Source of the DNA: JANNYA01 sp031422315
GTDB lineage: Bacteria; Pseudomonadota; Gammaproteobacteria; Xanthomonadales; SZUA-5
Length of the DNA stretch: 64,000 nt
Assembly: GCA_031422315.1 (NCBI GenBank)
Contig: JANOQN010000032.1
Coordinates: 1 to 64,000 of the forward strand
Direction: 5' to 3'
This document shows, piece by piece, positions 7,690-18,500 of the stretch. The notes beneath the pieces were generated by a model that worked only from the letters and a program-made list of their open reading frames with translations, was not told the DNA's origin and did not search any database. Position 1 is the stretch's first letter. Every line of letters starts with the position of its first letter. The position numbers and the translations under genes are program-made.

Positions 7690-10041
7690 CTAGTCCAAAT
7701 TAGTATCAGAAAAACCGACGATAGCACGCTCAAGCAGTCGATCTGTTTTGCGACCCAAACTGCCGAGTCCGTTCAGTTCAAGCTCGAAGAAGATCGAGTT
7801 ACGCCCGCTTAACGTGCCGGCGCGCAAATAATGGCGGCCAAGCACTCGCAATCGCCAGCAGCAGCTGCGGTATTCAAAGCCCGCCAAGCCTTCTAATGTG
7901 CGGCTTTCCGGTAGTGAATAGTTCCAGCGGCCAATCGCGCTCCAGCGCTCGTTGATTGGAATCATGCCGGAAAGATCGACCTGCTCAATCTGATCTGGCC
8001 GGTAGCGATAGCCTAAATTAACAAGCCCTTGATCGCCCAGCTTCCGTTGAATGCGGATAGCAGAGAGTCGGGTTCTGGAGATTTCGGGATCGTATTGCTG
8101 GCTAGCGGCAACGCGCCACGATTGCCCGATCTCACTCGCCACTTCACCCACCCAAACACCTTGCGAACCTAAAAACGGCGCAGTTCCTGGCAGCGTGACT
8201 CGGCTAGGCTCAAAATAGCGAATCTGCCCCAAGCTCAAACGCAGGCGCTCTTGGCTTTGATCGTCGTCCAGAATGCGCGTACTGATGGCGAGCGTAGCCT
8301 GTTCGGCGTCTGCTTGGCGATCCGCGCCAGAAAACCGGTTGTTTCGGAACAATTGCGGAAAGCTAAAATCCAGCTCGCTAGTGTCAAATACCGGAAATTC
8401 GCTTTGATCACGAAACGGCGCGCTCAGTAAAAACAAGCGCGGTTCCAGTGTTTGCCGCCAGTTTTCTTGTCCGAACGGCGCAAAGCGCTCGAATATTAAT
8501 CCGGTGTCGAGTGATGCAATCGGCAAGCTACGGCGAAAATCTGTGTTGGCATTGGTAGTCGTCGACGGATTTGAGTTCAACGAATAGCGGGTGTGCCTAA
8601 AGGTCAGTTCTGGCCGCACATAGGCATAGGGCGTGCGCCATTCATAGCGCACAAACGGCGCGATATCAAAACGCTCACCTTCCGGGCTAAATGCGCCCAA
8701 GAGTTCTTCGCGCTGAAAGCTCACCAGCTCGGTTTTGACGCCGAACTGAAAATCGCCAGCGCGCTGATCGGCTGCATAAAACAATCTCGGCGTGCGCCGA
8801 TACGGATCAGGCGTGTTTGGATTCGCCGGGTCAATAATCTCAAAGCGATCCGTGCTCAATCCGGCCTGCCAAATGCCGCTTGGCAACCCGGCCATAGTGG
8901 TAAATGAGCCGCGCCCGTAAAAACCTAAGCTGCTTGGTAAAACACTGGTTGATGCCACCGTCAGTGAATCACCCAAATCTTCAAAATAGAAGTCATCGGA
9001 CACCGCGTTCAAACTGCTAATAAAATTCCAGTTCGCGCCGATCCCCAAACGCCAGTCAATATTGGCGCTGTAGCGCTCGCTGCCGGTTTTGCGATCATTC
9101 GGTAAATAGGCGCCGCGTAAAAAAGCATTCGAATTGACGCCCAAATAGCGAAATTCGCCGCCCAGCATAAAGCCTCGTTCTTGGATGATGCGATTATTGA
9201 GCGTCAAATCATAATTCGGCGCCAGATTAAAATAGTAAGGTAACGTCAAATCTAAGCCGTCATCACTTCCCGCAATCACCGGTGCCAATAGCCCAGATTT
9301 GCGTTCATTGGTCAGCGGAAAGCTAGCAAACGGCAGGTAAAACACCGGCAGATTGCCCAGCATCAGTTTGAAATCGCGCGCCTGCCCGATCTTTTCCGCG
9401 TGATCGAGCGTTATCGTGCTTGCCTTGACCTGCCAAACCGGTTGATCACCAGGGCAGCTGGTGAACGTGACGCCTTTGAGTGTCGTCGAATTTTCTGCAT
9501 GCGTCGCTGAGCGCGCGCGCCCGTTGCCTTGGGTATTGCGCAGCGCATAGCGAATATCGGTCAGCACCGTAGTTTTGTCAGCCAAGTTAGCGTTCACACG
9601 ATCGGCGTACATCAGCACGCCCGCATCAGAAAGCTGCACCGGGCCCAGCGCCTGCGCAGTTTGCGCGCCGCGATCCAGCACAACTTGCGGCGCTTTGAGC
9701 TGCTGCGCGCCGTTAACAACGCTGACATCGCCTTTAAGCCGAAAAACATTGCCGTCTTCTGACGTGACTGTACTCGCCAGCACATCACTGGCACCCGATG
9801 CGTCCGGATCTACCACCAATTGGGTAAGCGACTGCACTGAGCCCTGGCAGCGCCAAAGGCCGTCCACGCGCTCACAGTTCCAGGGCTGTTGATTGGTCGG
9901 ACATAGCGGATTTTGCTCGGGCAATGCCTGCGCCATTGCCAGCTGAATCCCGAAAACTAGCGGCAACACCGCAACCGCGCGCGCGTGCAAATGCCGATTT
10001 CGTCGCGATGCAGGCTTAAAATTTGTGGGCTGATTGGGCAT
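7690..10041 (-). CDS. lptD: LPS-assembly outer-membrane protein LptD
   Basis: LptD forms with LptE the outer-membrane translocon that inserts lipopolysaccharide into the outer leaflet. The 783-residue protein starts with a basic N-region and signal peptide (to about LAMAQA), then an N-terminal OstA/LptA-like beta-jellyroll domain (roughly residues 75-210) and a long barrel with FPLTNERKSGLLAP. Cysteines lie near the N-terminus (CPTNQ, NCERV, WRCQG) and as an adjacent pair near the C-terminus (YRSCCWRLRVL), the arrangement needed for LptD inter-domain disulfides. First gene of the lptD-surA unit. Confidence 0.95.
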   Translation of the reverse strand: MPNQPTNFKPASRRNRHLHARAVAVLPLVFGIQLAMAQALPEQNPLCPTNQQPWNCERVDGLWRCQGSVQSLTQLVVDPDASGASDVLASTVTSEDGNVFRLKGDVSVVNGAQQLKAPQVVLDRGAQTAQALGPVQLSDAGVLMYADRVNANLADKTTVLTDIRYALRNTQGNGRARSATHAENSTTLKGVTFTSCPGDQPVWQVKASTITLDHAEKIGQARDFKLMLGNLPVFYLPFASFPLTNERKSGLLAPVIAGSDDGLDLTLPYYFNLAPNYDLTLNNRIIQERGFMLGGEFRYLGVNSNAFLRGAYLPNDRKTGSERYSANIDWRLGIGANWNFISSLNAVSDDFYFEDLGDSLTVASTSVLPSSLGFYGRGSFTTMAGLPSGIWQAGLSTDRFEIIDPANPNTPDPYRRTPRLFYAADQRAGDFQFGVKTELVSFQREELLGAFSPEGERFDIAPFVRYEWRTPYAYVRPELTFRHTRYSLNSNPSTTTNANTDFRRSLPIASLDTGLIFERFAPFGQENWRQTLEPRLFLLSAPFRDQSEFPVFDTSELDFSFPQLFRNNRFSGADRQADAEQATLAISTRILDDDQSQERLRLSLGQIRYFEPSRVTLPGTAPFLGSQGVWVGEVASEIGQSWRVAASQQYDPEISRTRLSAIRIQRKLGDQGLVNLGYRYRPDQIEQVDLSGMIPINERWSAIGRWNYSLPESRTLEGLAGFEYRSCCWRLRVLGRHYLRAGTLSGRNSIFFELELNGLGSLGRKTDRLLERAIVGFSDTNLD

Positions 10042-10240
10042 GCAGCGAGTAAATCCGCGCGAAAAGTGGTGCCGAGGCTCGCAGATTTAGGCCGATTCGG
10101 CAATTTCCTTGAAAATCTGGGTTAGTTGCGGTTGCTGCGCGCGCAATTGAGCCTTTTGTAGAAACAGATTTGGCCAGGCCTTGCAACTGATCGCCTAAAG
10201 CTATTTGACTGGACTTAGTCGCACTGCATCATGGGCTAGT

Positions 10241-11035
10241 TCAACCCAAAACAAGATAGGGCTCCGGCACCAAAATCTCAAAATGATCGCCGCGCCAAAT
10301 GGCGTGCGCCCGCTTTAGCCGCACTTTTCCCATTGGTACTTCACCACCGACAATATGGCTGATGACATCCAGCAATTCGACTTCTTCATTTATAACCAGC
10401 GCTTTTGGCAACAAATAGGCAGCAACAATTTGACTGGTGTCAACAGCACTTGCATACACCCATCCAGAGCTGGTCTCGTCCAGTTCCGGCTCAAAAAACG
10501 CGCTCCAATAGCTATGCTGGGTAATTTTCCCAGTCAGCTTATTTTGCCGGTAGCACGTGCCGCGGTTAAAATCTGGCGCATCTTCCAGTACGCGCAGCAG
10601 CGGCCAATAGCCTGCGTTGACGGCTTGATTGATGGCGTCAACACCGCGCGCAGTTCGAATTCTACGCCGTTTGTTACCGTCGAAAAGCTGATAGTTACGG
10701 TGGGTTGTCGTGTCAGCGGCATCGTGCAGCAAAAAGCAATCGCCAACGCCTGCTTTTGGCTCAGTTTTGCCAATCTTGGGCATAACCAAATCAACCGTGC
10801 CGGGAAGAGCAAATACGCAGGTTTTTGGATTGCTTGCGAGCAGCGCAAGTGCGTCATCATCACTATATTTTGCAATATTAACGATGCTGCTTTTGCATTC
10901 CGTACAGCGCCTTGTTTGATCATCTTGATCCACCCGATGCAAATCATCCATACCGAGATTTTTCGGGCAATACACTTTCTTGATCAAGCGTCCGTCGTCG
11001 GTTAAAAGCTGCTGTTTGATCGGATCAAATTTCAT
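10241..11035 (-). CDS. Unknown protein with CxxC motif, paralogue of the next gene upstream
   Basis: A 264-residue protein I do not recognise. Visible features: an N-terminal block LLTDDGRLIKKVYC followed by RRCTECKSSIVNI and a Cys about 25 residues further on (KTCVF), probably a small zinc-binding element; a middle block VDAINQAVNAGYWPLLRV; and a C-terminal block HAIWRGDHFEILVPEP. The same blocks occur in the same order in the protein at 11037-11768, so the two are diverged duplicates. No signal peptide or membrane segment, hence cytoplasmic. The two genes are separated by one base and follow mod closely, so they probably form one transcription unit with the type III R-M genes. Function unknown; an accessory role is only inferred from position. 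Confidence 0.7.
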   Translation of the reverse strand: MKFDPIKQQLLTDDGRLIKKVYCPKNLGMDDLHRVDQDDQTRRCTECKSSIVNIAKYSDDDALALLASNPKTCVFALPGTVDLVMPKIGKTEPKAGVGDCFLLHDAADTTTHRNYQLFDGNKRRRIRTARGVDAINQAVNAGYWPLLRVLEDAPDFNRGTCYRQNKLTGKITQHSYWSAFFEPELDETSSGWVYASAVDTSQIVAAYLLPKALVINEEVELLDVISHIVGGEVPMGKVRLKRAHAIWRGDHFEILVPEPYLVLG

Positions 11036-11036
11036 A

Positions 11037-11768
11037 TCAACCTACCACCGAAGACTGCTGAATTCTTGGCAAAATGAAATCGAGTGAATTGCCACGCCAG
11101 ATAGCTTCGCAGCTCGTGAATGGATAAAGGACTTCGTTTAGCGATTCGTCAATGACCGGATGCGCCAGCTTGGGGATAAAAACGCGGCTTGCAAGCGGCA
11201 AATCACGCGGCACCAAGTAGGCATAAAAGGGGTTTGACGTATCAAACGTGCTTGCGGTGAATCGCCTGCTTGACATCCATAAATCAGCCGTTAACTTTTG
11301 CTTTGGCGTTTGAACCCGAACAATCCCTTTCTCAGTTTGCCAAACGAAAACACCGAACGCCCCTTGTGAATGCGCAGCACCACTCACACAAACCATGATC
11401 GGATAAAAGCCCCGCTCAATCGATTGGTTCGCGTGTTCAACGCTGCGTACGACGGCAATTTTCGGCAGTAAAGCTGGGTCAGCGCTCAAAATCGACGCCA
11501 CAGGCAGCCCCGCATAGCAAGGCAGCGCTTTTGCGCTGGCAAAGCAGCGCGCAACCCCGTCAGCCGAAATTCCGCGCAGCGTGGGTGCTGACATGCCATC
11601 GATCACCAATGTTGGCTTTCGGCACGCGCGGCACAGGCCCTTCTCACACGTTAGCTGAGGCAACCAGCGGTAGCTGCCCAGCTGCTGCATACAGAACGTA
11701 TGCGCGATGAATTCGCCGCTGCTATCAAAGAGCTGATGCGATATTTCGCATAGATGGATATCGCTCAT
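11037..11768 (-). CDS. Unknown protein with CxxC motif, paralogue of the downstream gene
   Basis: A 243-residue protein of unknown function. Blocks shared with its neighbour: QLFDSSGEFIAHTFC then GLCRACRKPTLVIDG near the N-terminus, VEHANQSIERGFYPIMV in the middle, and CEAIWRGNSLDFILPRI at the C-terminus; AYLVPRDL here matches AYLLPKAL there. Identity outside these blocks is low, so the duplication is old or diverging quickly. The CxxC plus an upstream Cys may bind zinc. It starts 18 bases after the end of mod, consistent with cotranscription. Cytoplasmic by absence of signal peptide. Confidence 0.7.
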   Translation of the reverse strand: MSDIHLCEISHQLFDSSGEFIAHTFCMQQLGSYRWLPQLTCEKGLCRACRKPTLVIDGMSAPTLRGISADGVARCFASAKALPCYAGLPVASILSADPALLPKIAVVRSVEHANQSIERGFYPIMVCVSGAAHSQGAFGVFVWQTEKGIVRVQTPKQKLTADLWMSSRRFTASTFDTSNPFYAYLVPRDLPLASRVFIPKLAHPVIDESLNEVLYPFTSCEAIWRGNSLDFILPRIQQSSVVG

Positions 11769-11786
11769 GGCTTGATCGCTTTAAGC

Positions 11787-14603
11787 TTAGGCTCGGAACA
11801 CTTTCATGACTTCATCGCCCAAATGGTTGATGACTTTCACGGCAATGCGGCCGGTGCTGGGCTTGGCGAATGGCCTGGAGGTGTCGCTATTTAAGCTGGC
11901 CCAGGCTTCCTCGTTGATTTCGGCTTTTAGCGTTACTTTCAGCGCTTTGTACGGATCGTTCGCGCCCAGGAAATAGGCGTGCCGCACGAAGAAGCTTTCT
12001 TCGTTGTAATCGGTGTCGATAAACCAGCAGGCGATGCCGTCGGCATTATCGCTGCGGATTTCCCCGGTGTTGGGGTGGAACACATCCACGCCATTGACGC
12101 GCACCTGCATTTGCTCATCGGGCGCATCCAGCAAGCTGACGTCGGGTTCGCCAAAGATGACGAACAGATTCGCTTTACTGGTGCTTTTCAAATCCTGCGC
12201 CATGTGCAAATCGGCATTCATGCGGGCTTTGAGGATCGGAATGCGGCCCAGCTTGGAAAGCTCGCTGGTGTGTACGTCAAAGCTAAACGCGCAGGCAATC
12301 AGTACATCAAAACCGCATTCGGCGCATTCGCGCGCGGCTTCGGATAGATCGGATCGGGTTAGGCTGCCAAATTCCGGGCCAATCAAAATACCGGCGCGGC
12401 GCGGGGTTTCGCCTTCGCTATACAGGCCTTCGGCGCAAATGCGCACGCCCGGGAACGGGTTCACTGCGCTAAAATTAATTTTGCCGGATTTGTCCGCCTG
12501 CTGCACACCGGCCACCCGCAGGTTTTCCAGCATCAGCGCGGCAAAATCGCGCACCGTACCAAAGCGCTGGTGGGCATCGCTGATTTGCTCAATCGGGCTG
12601 CCATCCACATCCACCGCCAACACCCGATGCGGGCTTAAGGATTCCACGGTAAACGGCCCGGCCGCCCGCACTTTGCGTTTGTCGTCATACGGCTTATCAA
12701 ACAGATATTCGACATCAGCCGCGGCGGCGATGGAAGCATCAATTTCCCGCTGGCGGGCAATGCGCTGTTGCCACCAGCTAGCGTGTGCGGTTTTGGCGGC
12801 ATCTATCCATTTGGCATCTAGTTCGCGCGGAATTTCCCAGTCGTTCCAGGTTTTTTTGCAAGCTTCATTGAGCTCAGCGCGCAGCGGTTCAAGCTGGCTT
12901 TGAAAGCGCTCATAAATCACGTCGATCTCGGCGTTATTGGCGATCGATTTCAAGGTAATGTGCGGCACGCGCTCATACACAAAACCCTGGCGCAGGCTGC
13001 CCTGCACCGGCTGGCTAGATGGCGCGCGGCGGGTCAATTCGGCTTCTTTAATCTGGCCTTCCTTGGAATCCGCCAGCAGATAAAACGGATAGCGCGCGCC
13101 CATAATGCGCGCACGTGCCAAAGCCAATGCCACGCGGCTGGTGTCAATGGTGATCCAGCGGCGGCCCCACTGCTCGGCCACATAAGCGCTGGTGCCCGAG
13201 CCGCAGGTGGGGTCTAAAACTAGATCGCCGGGGTCGGTGGTCATTAGGATGCAGCGTTGGATAATTTTTGCATTCGTCTGCACGACGTATAACTTCTCTA
13301 CTGTAAACGAACCAGTTCCGACGTCGGTCCAGACATCGTTTATCGGTGCAACATTAAAATCAGATAATTTTCTAGCGTATTGGATAGTTCGGTTTTTTGT
13401 TAGATATATACGATTAGAGCGGATTAGTTTTTGCATCCCGCTTTGATTGGTCTTCCACCCGCCTTTACTCGGTCTAATTGAATGGCTGTGATACTTAACA
13501 GCAAACGTCGAACTCTCTGGTGAGCTCTGACTTGTCAAGTTATCTGGCCTATAGAGCGCTTCACCATCAGTAAGAGCAAGTCCTGATAGTTCCTGATCGG
13601 AAGCCAATCGATCACTGCCGTCAAGCAGCAAAACGCGCCTGTATAAATCAGATGATTGCATCTCAGATTTATCAAAATAAATCTGGCGGTACTTTACATC
13701 TTTCATGCTTTTTGAAAACCAAAGCACTGTGTCATGAACTTTCGCAAGGGTAATTGTCCCACCACTTGGACTTCCTGCCCCGGCCGTAGTTTTTAGAATT
13801 ATCTGACTAACAAAATTCTCCTCCCCAAAAACCTCATCCATTACCGCGCGAACCCGATGCACGTTTTCATCGCCAATTTGCACGAAGATTGAACCCGAAT
13901 CGGTCAGCAAATCGCGCGCGGCGGTTAGCCGATCTCGTAAGTAACTTAAGTACGAATGGATGCCATCGCGCCAGGTATCGCGGAAGGCTTTGACCTGTTC
14001 GGGTTCACGCGTGATGTGCGCGGCATTGCCGTCTTTGACATCGCGACTCGTGGTGGACCATTGAAAGTTCGAGTTGAATTTAATGCCGTAGGGCGGATCA
14101 AAATAAATGCACTGCACTTTGCCGCGCAGGCCTTCGCGCTCGGCTAGGCTGGCCATCACTTGCAGGCTATCACCCAAAATCATGCGGTTCGACCAGTGCT
14201 GATCGTGCTGATAGAACTCGGTTTTCGCATCGGTATTCGGCAGGCCGTTAAAGTCGGCGAACATATCGGCGATAAAACCTGCCTGCTGGCTGGCGCCCTT
14301 GGCAGCCGCTTTGGCGGATTGCGCTTTTAGATCATCAATCAGCACTTTGGGCTGCACTTTTTCCTGGATGTAAATCGGCGGCGCCGGCACCACCAAATCA
14401 GCCTGATCTTGCGCATCCTTACCGCGCCACACCAATTGCGGATCTAAATCGGTATTGCGCGGATAGCGCACCGATTTAAGCGCGCTATCTTCGCGCTTGA
14501 GCATGGTTTGGTATTCGGCAGTGGGTATATTTTTGCGGCTGGCATCGGGGTGATTCAGTGTTTCTACCGCCAGTGGCGCTTTGGGTTTTGGGGTTCGGGG
14601 CAT
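11787..14603 (-). CDS. mod: Type III restriction-modification DNA methyltransferase (Mod)
   Basis: Recognises the target site and methylates adenine using S-adenosylmethionine; with Res it also provides specificity for cleavage. The order is that of the beta group: catalytic DPPY at residues 169-172 (CIYFDPPYGIKFN), a variable target-recognition region at about 270-420, then the cofactor-binding DPTCGSGT at about 464-471. At 938 residues it is longer than many Mod proteins (commonly around 550-700), with about 450 residues after the cofactor motif. Bases about 13286-13796, the recognition region, are clearly richer in A+T than the rest. It is the only large gene of the locus with an undisturbed frame. 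Confidence 0.9.
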   Translation of the reverse strand: MPRTPKPKAPLAVETLNHPDASRKNIPTAEYQTMLKREDSALKSVRYPRNTDLDPQLVWRGKDAQDQADLVVPAPPIYIQEKVQPKVLIDDLKAQSAKAAAKGASQQAGFIADMFADFNGLPNTDAKTEFYQHDQHWSNRMILGDSLQVMASLAEREGLRGKVQCIYFDPPYGIKFNSNFQWSTTSRDVKDGNAAHITREPEQVKAFRDTWRDGIHSYLSYLRDRLTAARDLLTDSGSIFVQIGDENVHRVRAVMDEVFGEENFVSQIILKTTAGAGSPSGGTITLAKVHDTVLWFSKSMKDVKYRQIYFDKSEMQSSDLYRRVLLLDGSDRLASDQELSGLALTDGEALYRPDNLTSQSSPESSTFAVKYHSHSIRPSKGGWKTNQSGMQKLIRSNRIYLTKNRTIQYARKLSDFNVAPINDVWTDVGTGSFTVEKLYVVQTNAKIIQRCILMTTDPGDLVLDPTCGSGTSAYVAEQWGRRWITIDTSRVALALARARIMGARYPFYLLADSKEGQIKEAELTRRAPSSQPVQGSLRQGFVYERVPHITLKSIANNAEIDVIYERFQSQLEPLRAELNEACKKTWNDWEIPRELDAKWIDAAKTAHASWWQQRIARQREIDASIAAAADVEYLFDKPYDDKRKVRAAGPFTVESLSPHRVLAVDVDGSPIEQISDAHQRFGTVRDFAALMLENLRVAGVQQADKSGKINFSAVNPFPGVRICAEGLYSEGETPRRAGILIGPEFGSLTRSDLSEAARECAECGFDVLIACAFSFDVHTSELSKLGRIPILKARMNADLHMAQDLKSTSKANLFVIFGEPDVSLLDAPDEQMQVRVNGVDVFHPNTGEIRSDNADGIACWFIDTDYNEESFFVRHAYFLGANDPYKALKVTLKAEINEEAWASLNSDTSRPFAKPSTGRIAVKVINHLGDEVMKVFRA

Positions 14604-14606
14604 GAT

Positions 14607-15428
14607 TTAGGGGCTCTTGGGTTTACGCGCGGCAGGGTCCGCATCAGGTGATTTGGCGAAGCCAGACTGCATTCCGTCCACGTGCTCAAATAGATCGTCG
14701 GCTACCCGCTGCCAAAGCGGATCCAGGATAAAATCAATACCTTCTCGACGAGCAAGTTTTGCAGCTGGCACAAAATCGCCGTCACCCGACACCAAAATAA
14801 TGGTGCCGACCTGCTTTTTGAGCGCTAAGGATGCGATATCTAAGCCAATCCGCATATCGACGCCTTTTTGCCGCAGCGCCAATGCCACTGGATCTTTCTT
14901 AAGCGCAAACCAACGCGTGCGAAGCTCGTGCAAGGCTTTTTGTTCTTCTTCGCTGAAAGTGGCGGGTAAACTTGCATCTTGAATACGCGCTAGCAGTAGG
15001 CGAAGCAATGGCTTAGTTAGCTCAGAAGTGAAAGTCCAGTCTTGATCTTTTTTGACTTTGCCAAGGCGAAGTGCCAGCTTGCGCTGCTTTTTCAAACAAT
15101 CAAAAAGGGCGAGGCGCTGCTTGGCCGCTGGTGTTTTCGCAAAATTAATCTCGCTATTGCGTACTGGATCATGTGCGCGGCCATCAAACGGCGCTGCGTC
15201 ATAGTAAAAAACCCGATAGACAAATTACATCCAATCGACTTTTTTAGATTTCGACGTAGGTTCACGATCCAAATTTCCCATCAATTTCTTAATGTGGTTA
15301 CCACACAACCAAGAAATGGAACGCGCGATGTTTTCCGGGGTGTTTCGATGTTCTTCTGGAAGCAGCTTTGAAATTCTGCGCAGAAAAAACCCACCGTCAA
15401 TCAGAATTGCGACGATACGTGTTTGCAT
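14607..15428 (-). pseudogene. NYN/PIN-like nuclease domain protein with in-frame stop
   Basis: A putative metal-dependent RNase of the NYN (LabA/DUF88-like) fold. One continuous frame runs from ATG 15428 to 14607 but is broken by a TAA at 15225-15227, reading VDWM-stop-FVYRVFYYDAAPFDGRAHDP. Both sides are clearly one protein: N-terminal VAILIDGGFFLRR supplies the first acidic residue, and after the stop TIILVSGDGDFVPAAKLARREG supplies the SGDxDF motif. Intact length would be about 273 residues. Translation could only continue through readthrough or reinitiation. It lies between res and mod, in the same orientation, four bases from mod, so it is part of the R-M operon. A sequencing error at one base is the main alternative. 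Confidence 0.8.
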
Positions 15429-15589
15429 AATTGCCCTTTTTTACAAATTGCGGGCAAAAAATGCCCCAGGGGTTCTGCACACGCTCGGGATAGGTGAGCG
15501 GGCGTACAACCAAGGGGCGGATAATTCGGAATAATAGGTGTGCGGCGGGCAAAGTGCAACCGAATTTGCGGTAACGTGCGTTAGAAAGT

Positions 15590-18500
15590 TCATTCAACAA
15601 GCTCCTTTTTTAGGTGCGCTTTAAACGCCGCATCAATTTCATGCGGTTCGCGCAGCTCGATAAAATCCCAACGGCCATAAGTTTTTAACTGGTTCACGCC
15701 CGGCACCCAGTAGGTTTCCATCGTGGCTTTTTTATCTTTCGCACGCTCGTTCCGGTAGCCTTTGATTTCAACCACCAAGTTCAGTGGGTCTGCACTGCCG
15801 TGGCCATCATCAATCCGAACAATGAAATCCGGGCGGTAAACGTGCGAATTTCCGGCGGATTGATACGGCACTTCAAAACCCAGCGCGTGGTTCTTCACGT
15901 AGGCCAAAACTTGCGGGTGATATTCCACTACACGGCAAAATTCCGCCTCCCAGGTGCTGTCTAGCACCACCTGATTGATATGGCAGCGCTGGCGCGGCGT
16001 ATGCAAATTAGCTTTGCTAGTGACAAAATTGACGAAGCGGCTGGATCCGTTTGGATTGAATGGATCAAGCAGCGCCAGCACGGGGCCTTGGCCCAACTGG
16101 CTTAAGGTAATCGCGCGTGCAATGCGTTCGCAGGCTTGATCACACAGGCTAACGTACAGCAGCTGCCACATCTGCGTGCCGCCGGTGCATTTTAGGCAGG
16201 TATCTAACCAGCGCTCAACGATCGGTTTTAGCTGGCCGATAAGCATCCATTCCGGCTGATTTTCCTGATTGCCGCTGTGCCATTGCTTCGCTAAAAAATG
16301 CGTACACAGGCGCAGCACAATGCTGGCGCGGCGCTGGTTCGGCAGCGCTTCGGGCGTTAAATCAACCGATTGCCCGATGATTCCAGCATTGGTGGTGGTG
16401 GTTGGGCCCAGCAATTCAGGCGAAAGCGTCAATATCGAGTCATCGGTGAACTCAGCACTGAGCTGCTGATTTGCCAGCTCAATCCGGTAGCCGCGCACGA
16501 CCGGGAGGCGAATTTCGCACGCTTCAAAGTGCTTTTGCGCGTGAATATGCGTGCTGCGCACGGTTGGTGTTGACTTAACGAGCGTGGGTTCGGCGTTGAA
16601 ATCAAACGGCACGCCGAGCACGTCGGCGTATTCCACATCAAACAGGCCATTGGCGTTGAGCTCATAGCTTTGCCGACGCAGCGCGCGGCCGACCACTTGC
16701 TCACATAAAAGCTGCGTGCCAAAAGCACGTACGCCCAAAATATGCGTGACGGTGTTGGCGTCCCAACCTTCGGTGAGCATTGAAACCGATACCACGCAGC
16801 GCACTTGCGCGCCCAATCGCCCGGCCTTGCCGACCGTGTTCATCGCGTGGCGCAGCAGCTCGGCATCGGTGAATGCGTCTTGGGTTTGCCCAGTGCGCTC
16901 CGATAGCTCGCGCCGCAGCTGGCTAATCTCACTACTTGCCGCTTGGCGAAAGCTATCGTCCAAGCCTTCGCCCGCCTCTAACTGAGCACTGTCAATCAAC
17001 AGCGTGCGCGGCCGGGCATAGGGCTGATTGTTTTCATCGTAATTGCGAAACAACGGCTGGCGCCCGTTGATAATTGCAGGCTGCCATCGCTTAAACGCTG
17101 CTCAAAGCCAGCGATATAGTCATAAATCAGCTTAGATGTGGAGGTGTTATTGCACACCACAATAAAGCACGGCGGCACGTCAATGCCCGCCTGCGCCCAG
17201 GCATCAAAAGTCCGGCTGTAGTGTGTATAGAGTGCGCTGAGCGCAGTGACGAACTTTGCCGGTAGCGCTGCTGGATCGTTGCTTGCGCCTTTGCCGCGCC
17301 CGGCTTTGGGCATTTCTTTGCTGATATTGGCCCACAAATCCCGATACACCGGCATTTCAGCGCCAGGAATGTTGTCGGCAATCGGCACTCTTGGCAGCTT
17401 GACGATGCCGCACTCGATCGCGTCCATCAAAGAGAAATCGCTCATCGTCCAGGGGAAAAGCGTGCCTTCAATAAAGCCCGAGCCGCGCAGGAAAAATGGC
17501 GTGGCGGACAAATCGAAAACGTGCGCAATACCGATTTTGCGCTGCAAAGCTTCTGGTCCGGAAATCCAAAGCCGCGCCGCTTCGTTATTGTCGTTAGCTT
17601 CTTTGCGTTCTTCGGCACTCAGCACCGCTTTCGCATCGTCCTGCGGTTTAGCCCGGTAGCAGTGATGCGCTTCATCGTTCATCACGACAATATTTTTCAT
17701 GGCCATCAGCGGTGCCAGCACGCGTTGTAGCATTTGGCCTTCGGTTTCTAACGTCGAAATCGGCTCGCCGCCTTGGCCTTGCAGCAGCTGTTTGCCGCCT
17801 TTGCTGATTTCCACGCGCTCACGCAGCTTAAAAGCGTGGTAGTTAGTAATTACGATACGGGCGCTTTCTAAATCGCGCAGCAAATCCGCTGGCGCTAGTT
17901 CGCGGGTTTTGAAATAGCTGTCGGCATCATTGGGCTGCAAAACTTGCAGGCGATCTTTAATCGTCAATCCGGGCGCGACGACCAAAAATCCACGGCTGAA
18001 TTTTTTATTGGTCTTGTATCGCTGCGCGTTGATAGTTTGCCAAGCCATCAGCATTGCCATAACGGTGGTTTTTCCTGCGCCGGTCGCTAGTTTAAGCGCC
18101 AAGCGCAGCAAACCCGGATTGGCACCGGCATTCGCATCTTTCATATGCGTCAGAAACCGCTGGCCGTTCGCGCCGGAAACAGGCGCCACTTCGACTAACC
18201 AAATCGCTACTTCCACCGCTTCAATCTGGCAAAAAAAAGGCCGCACTCCGGCAAATTCATAGCTGCGCCAGTGTTTTAGCAAGCGCGCCGTCTCCGGAGT
18301 CACTCGCCAAGCTTGCTCGGGCAACACGCGCCATTTGTCTACTTCAAAGCGCAGCGTGTTGATAATTTCGGCGTGCGCATAGCGCTGCTGTTCGTCACTC
18401 AGTGCGGCGTTATCGAGCGCATCTTTGGTTTTAACATCGCCCTTGCGCTTTTGCGGATTGGGAATAGGCGATACAAATTTAGCAAGCCGCCTTGAATCAT

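Noticed and set aside
10355..11005. 216-residue plus-strand frame opposite the unknown protein at 10241-11035
   Set aside because: The minus-strand product aligns with its paralogue, which proves the coding strand.
12013..12903. 296-residue plus-strand frame antisense to mod
   Set aside because: Mirror of mod codon pattern; no domain, signal or ribosome-binding site.
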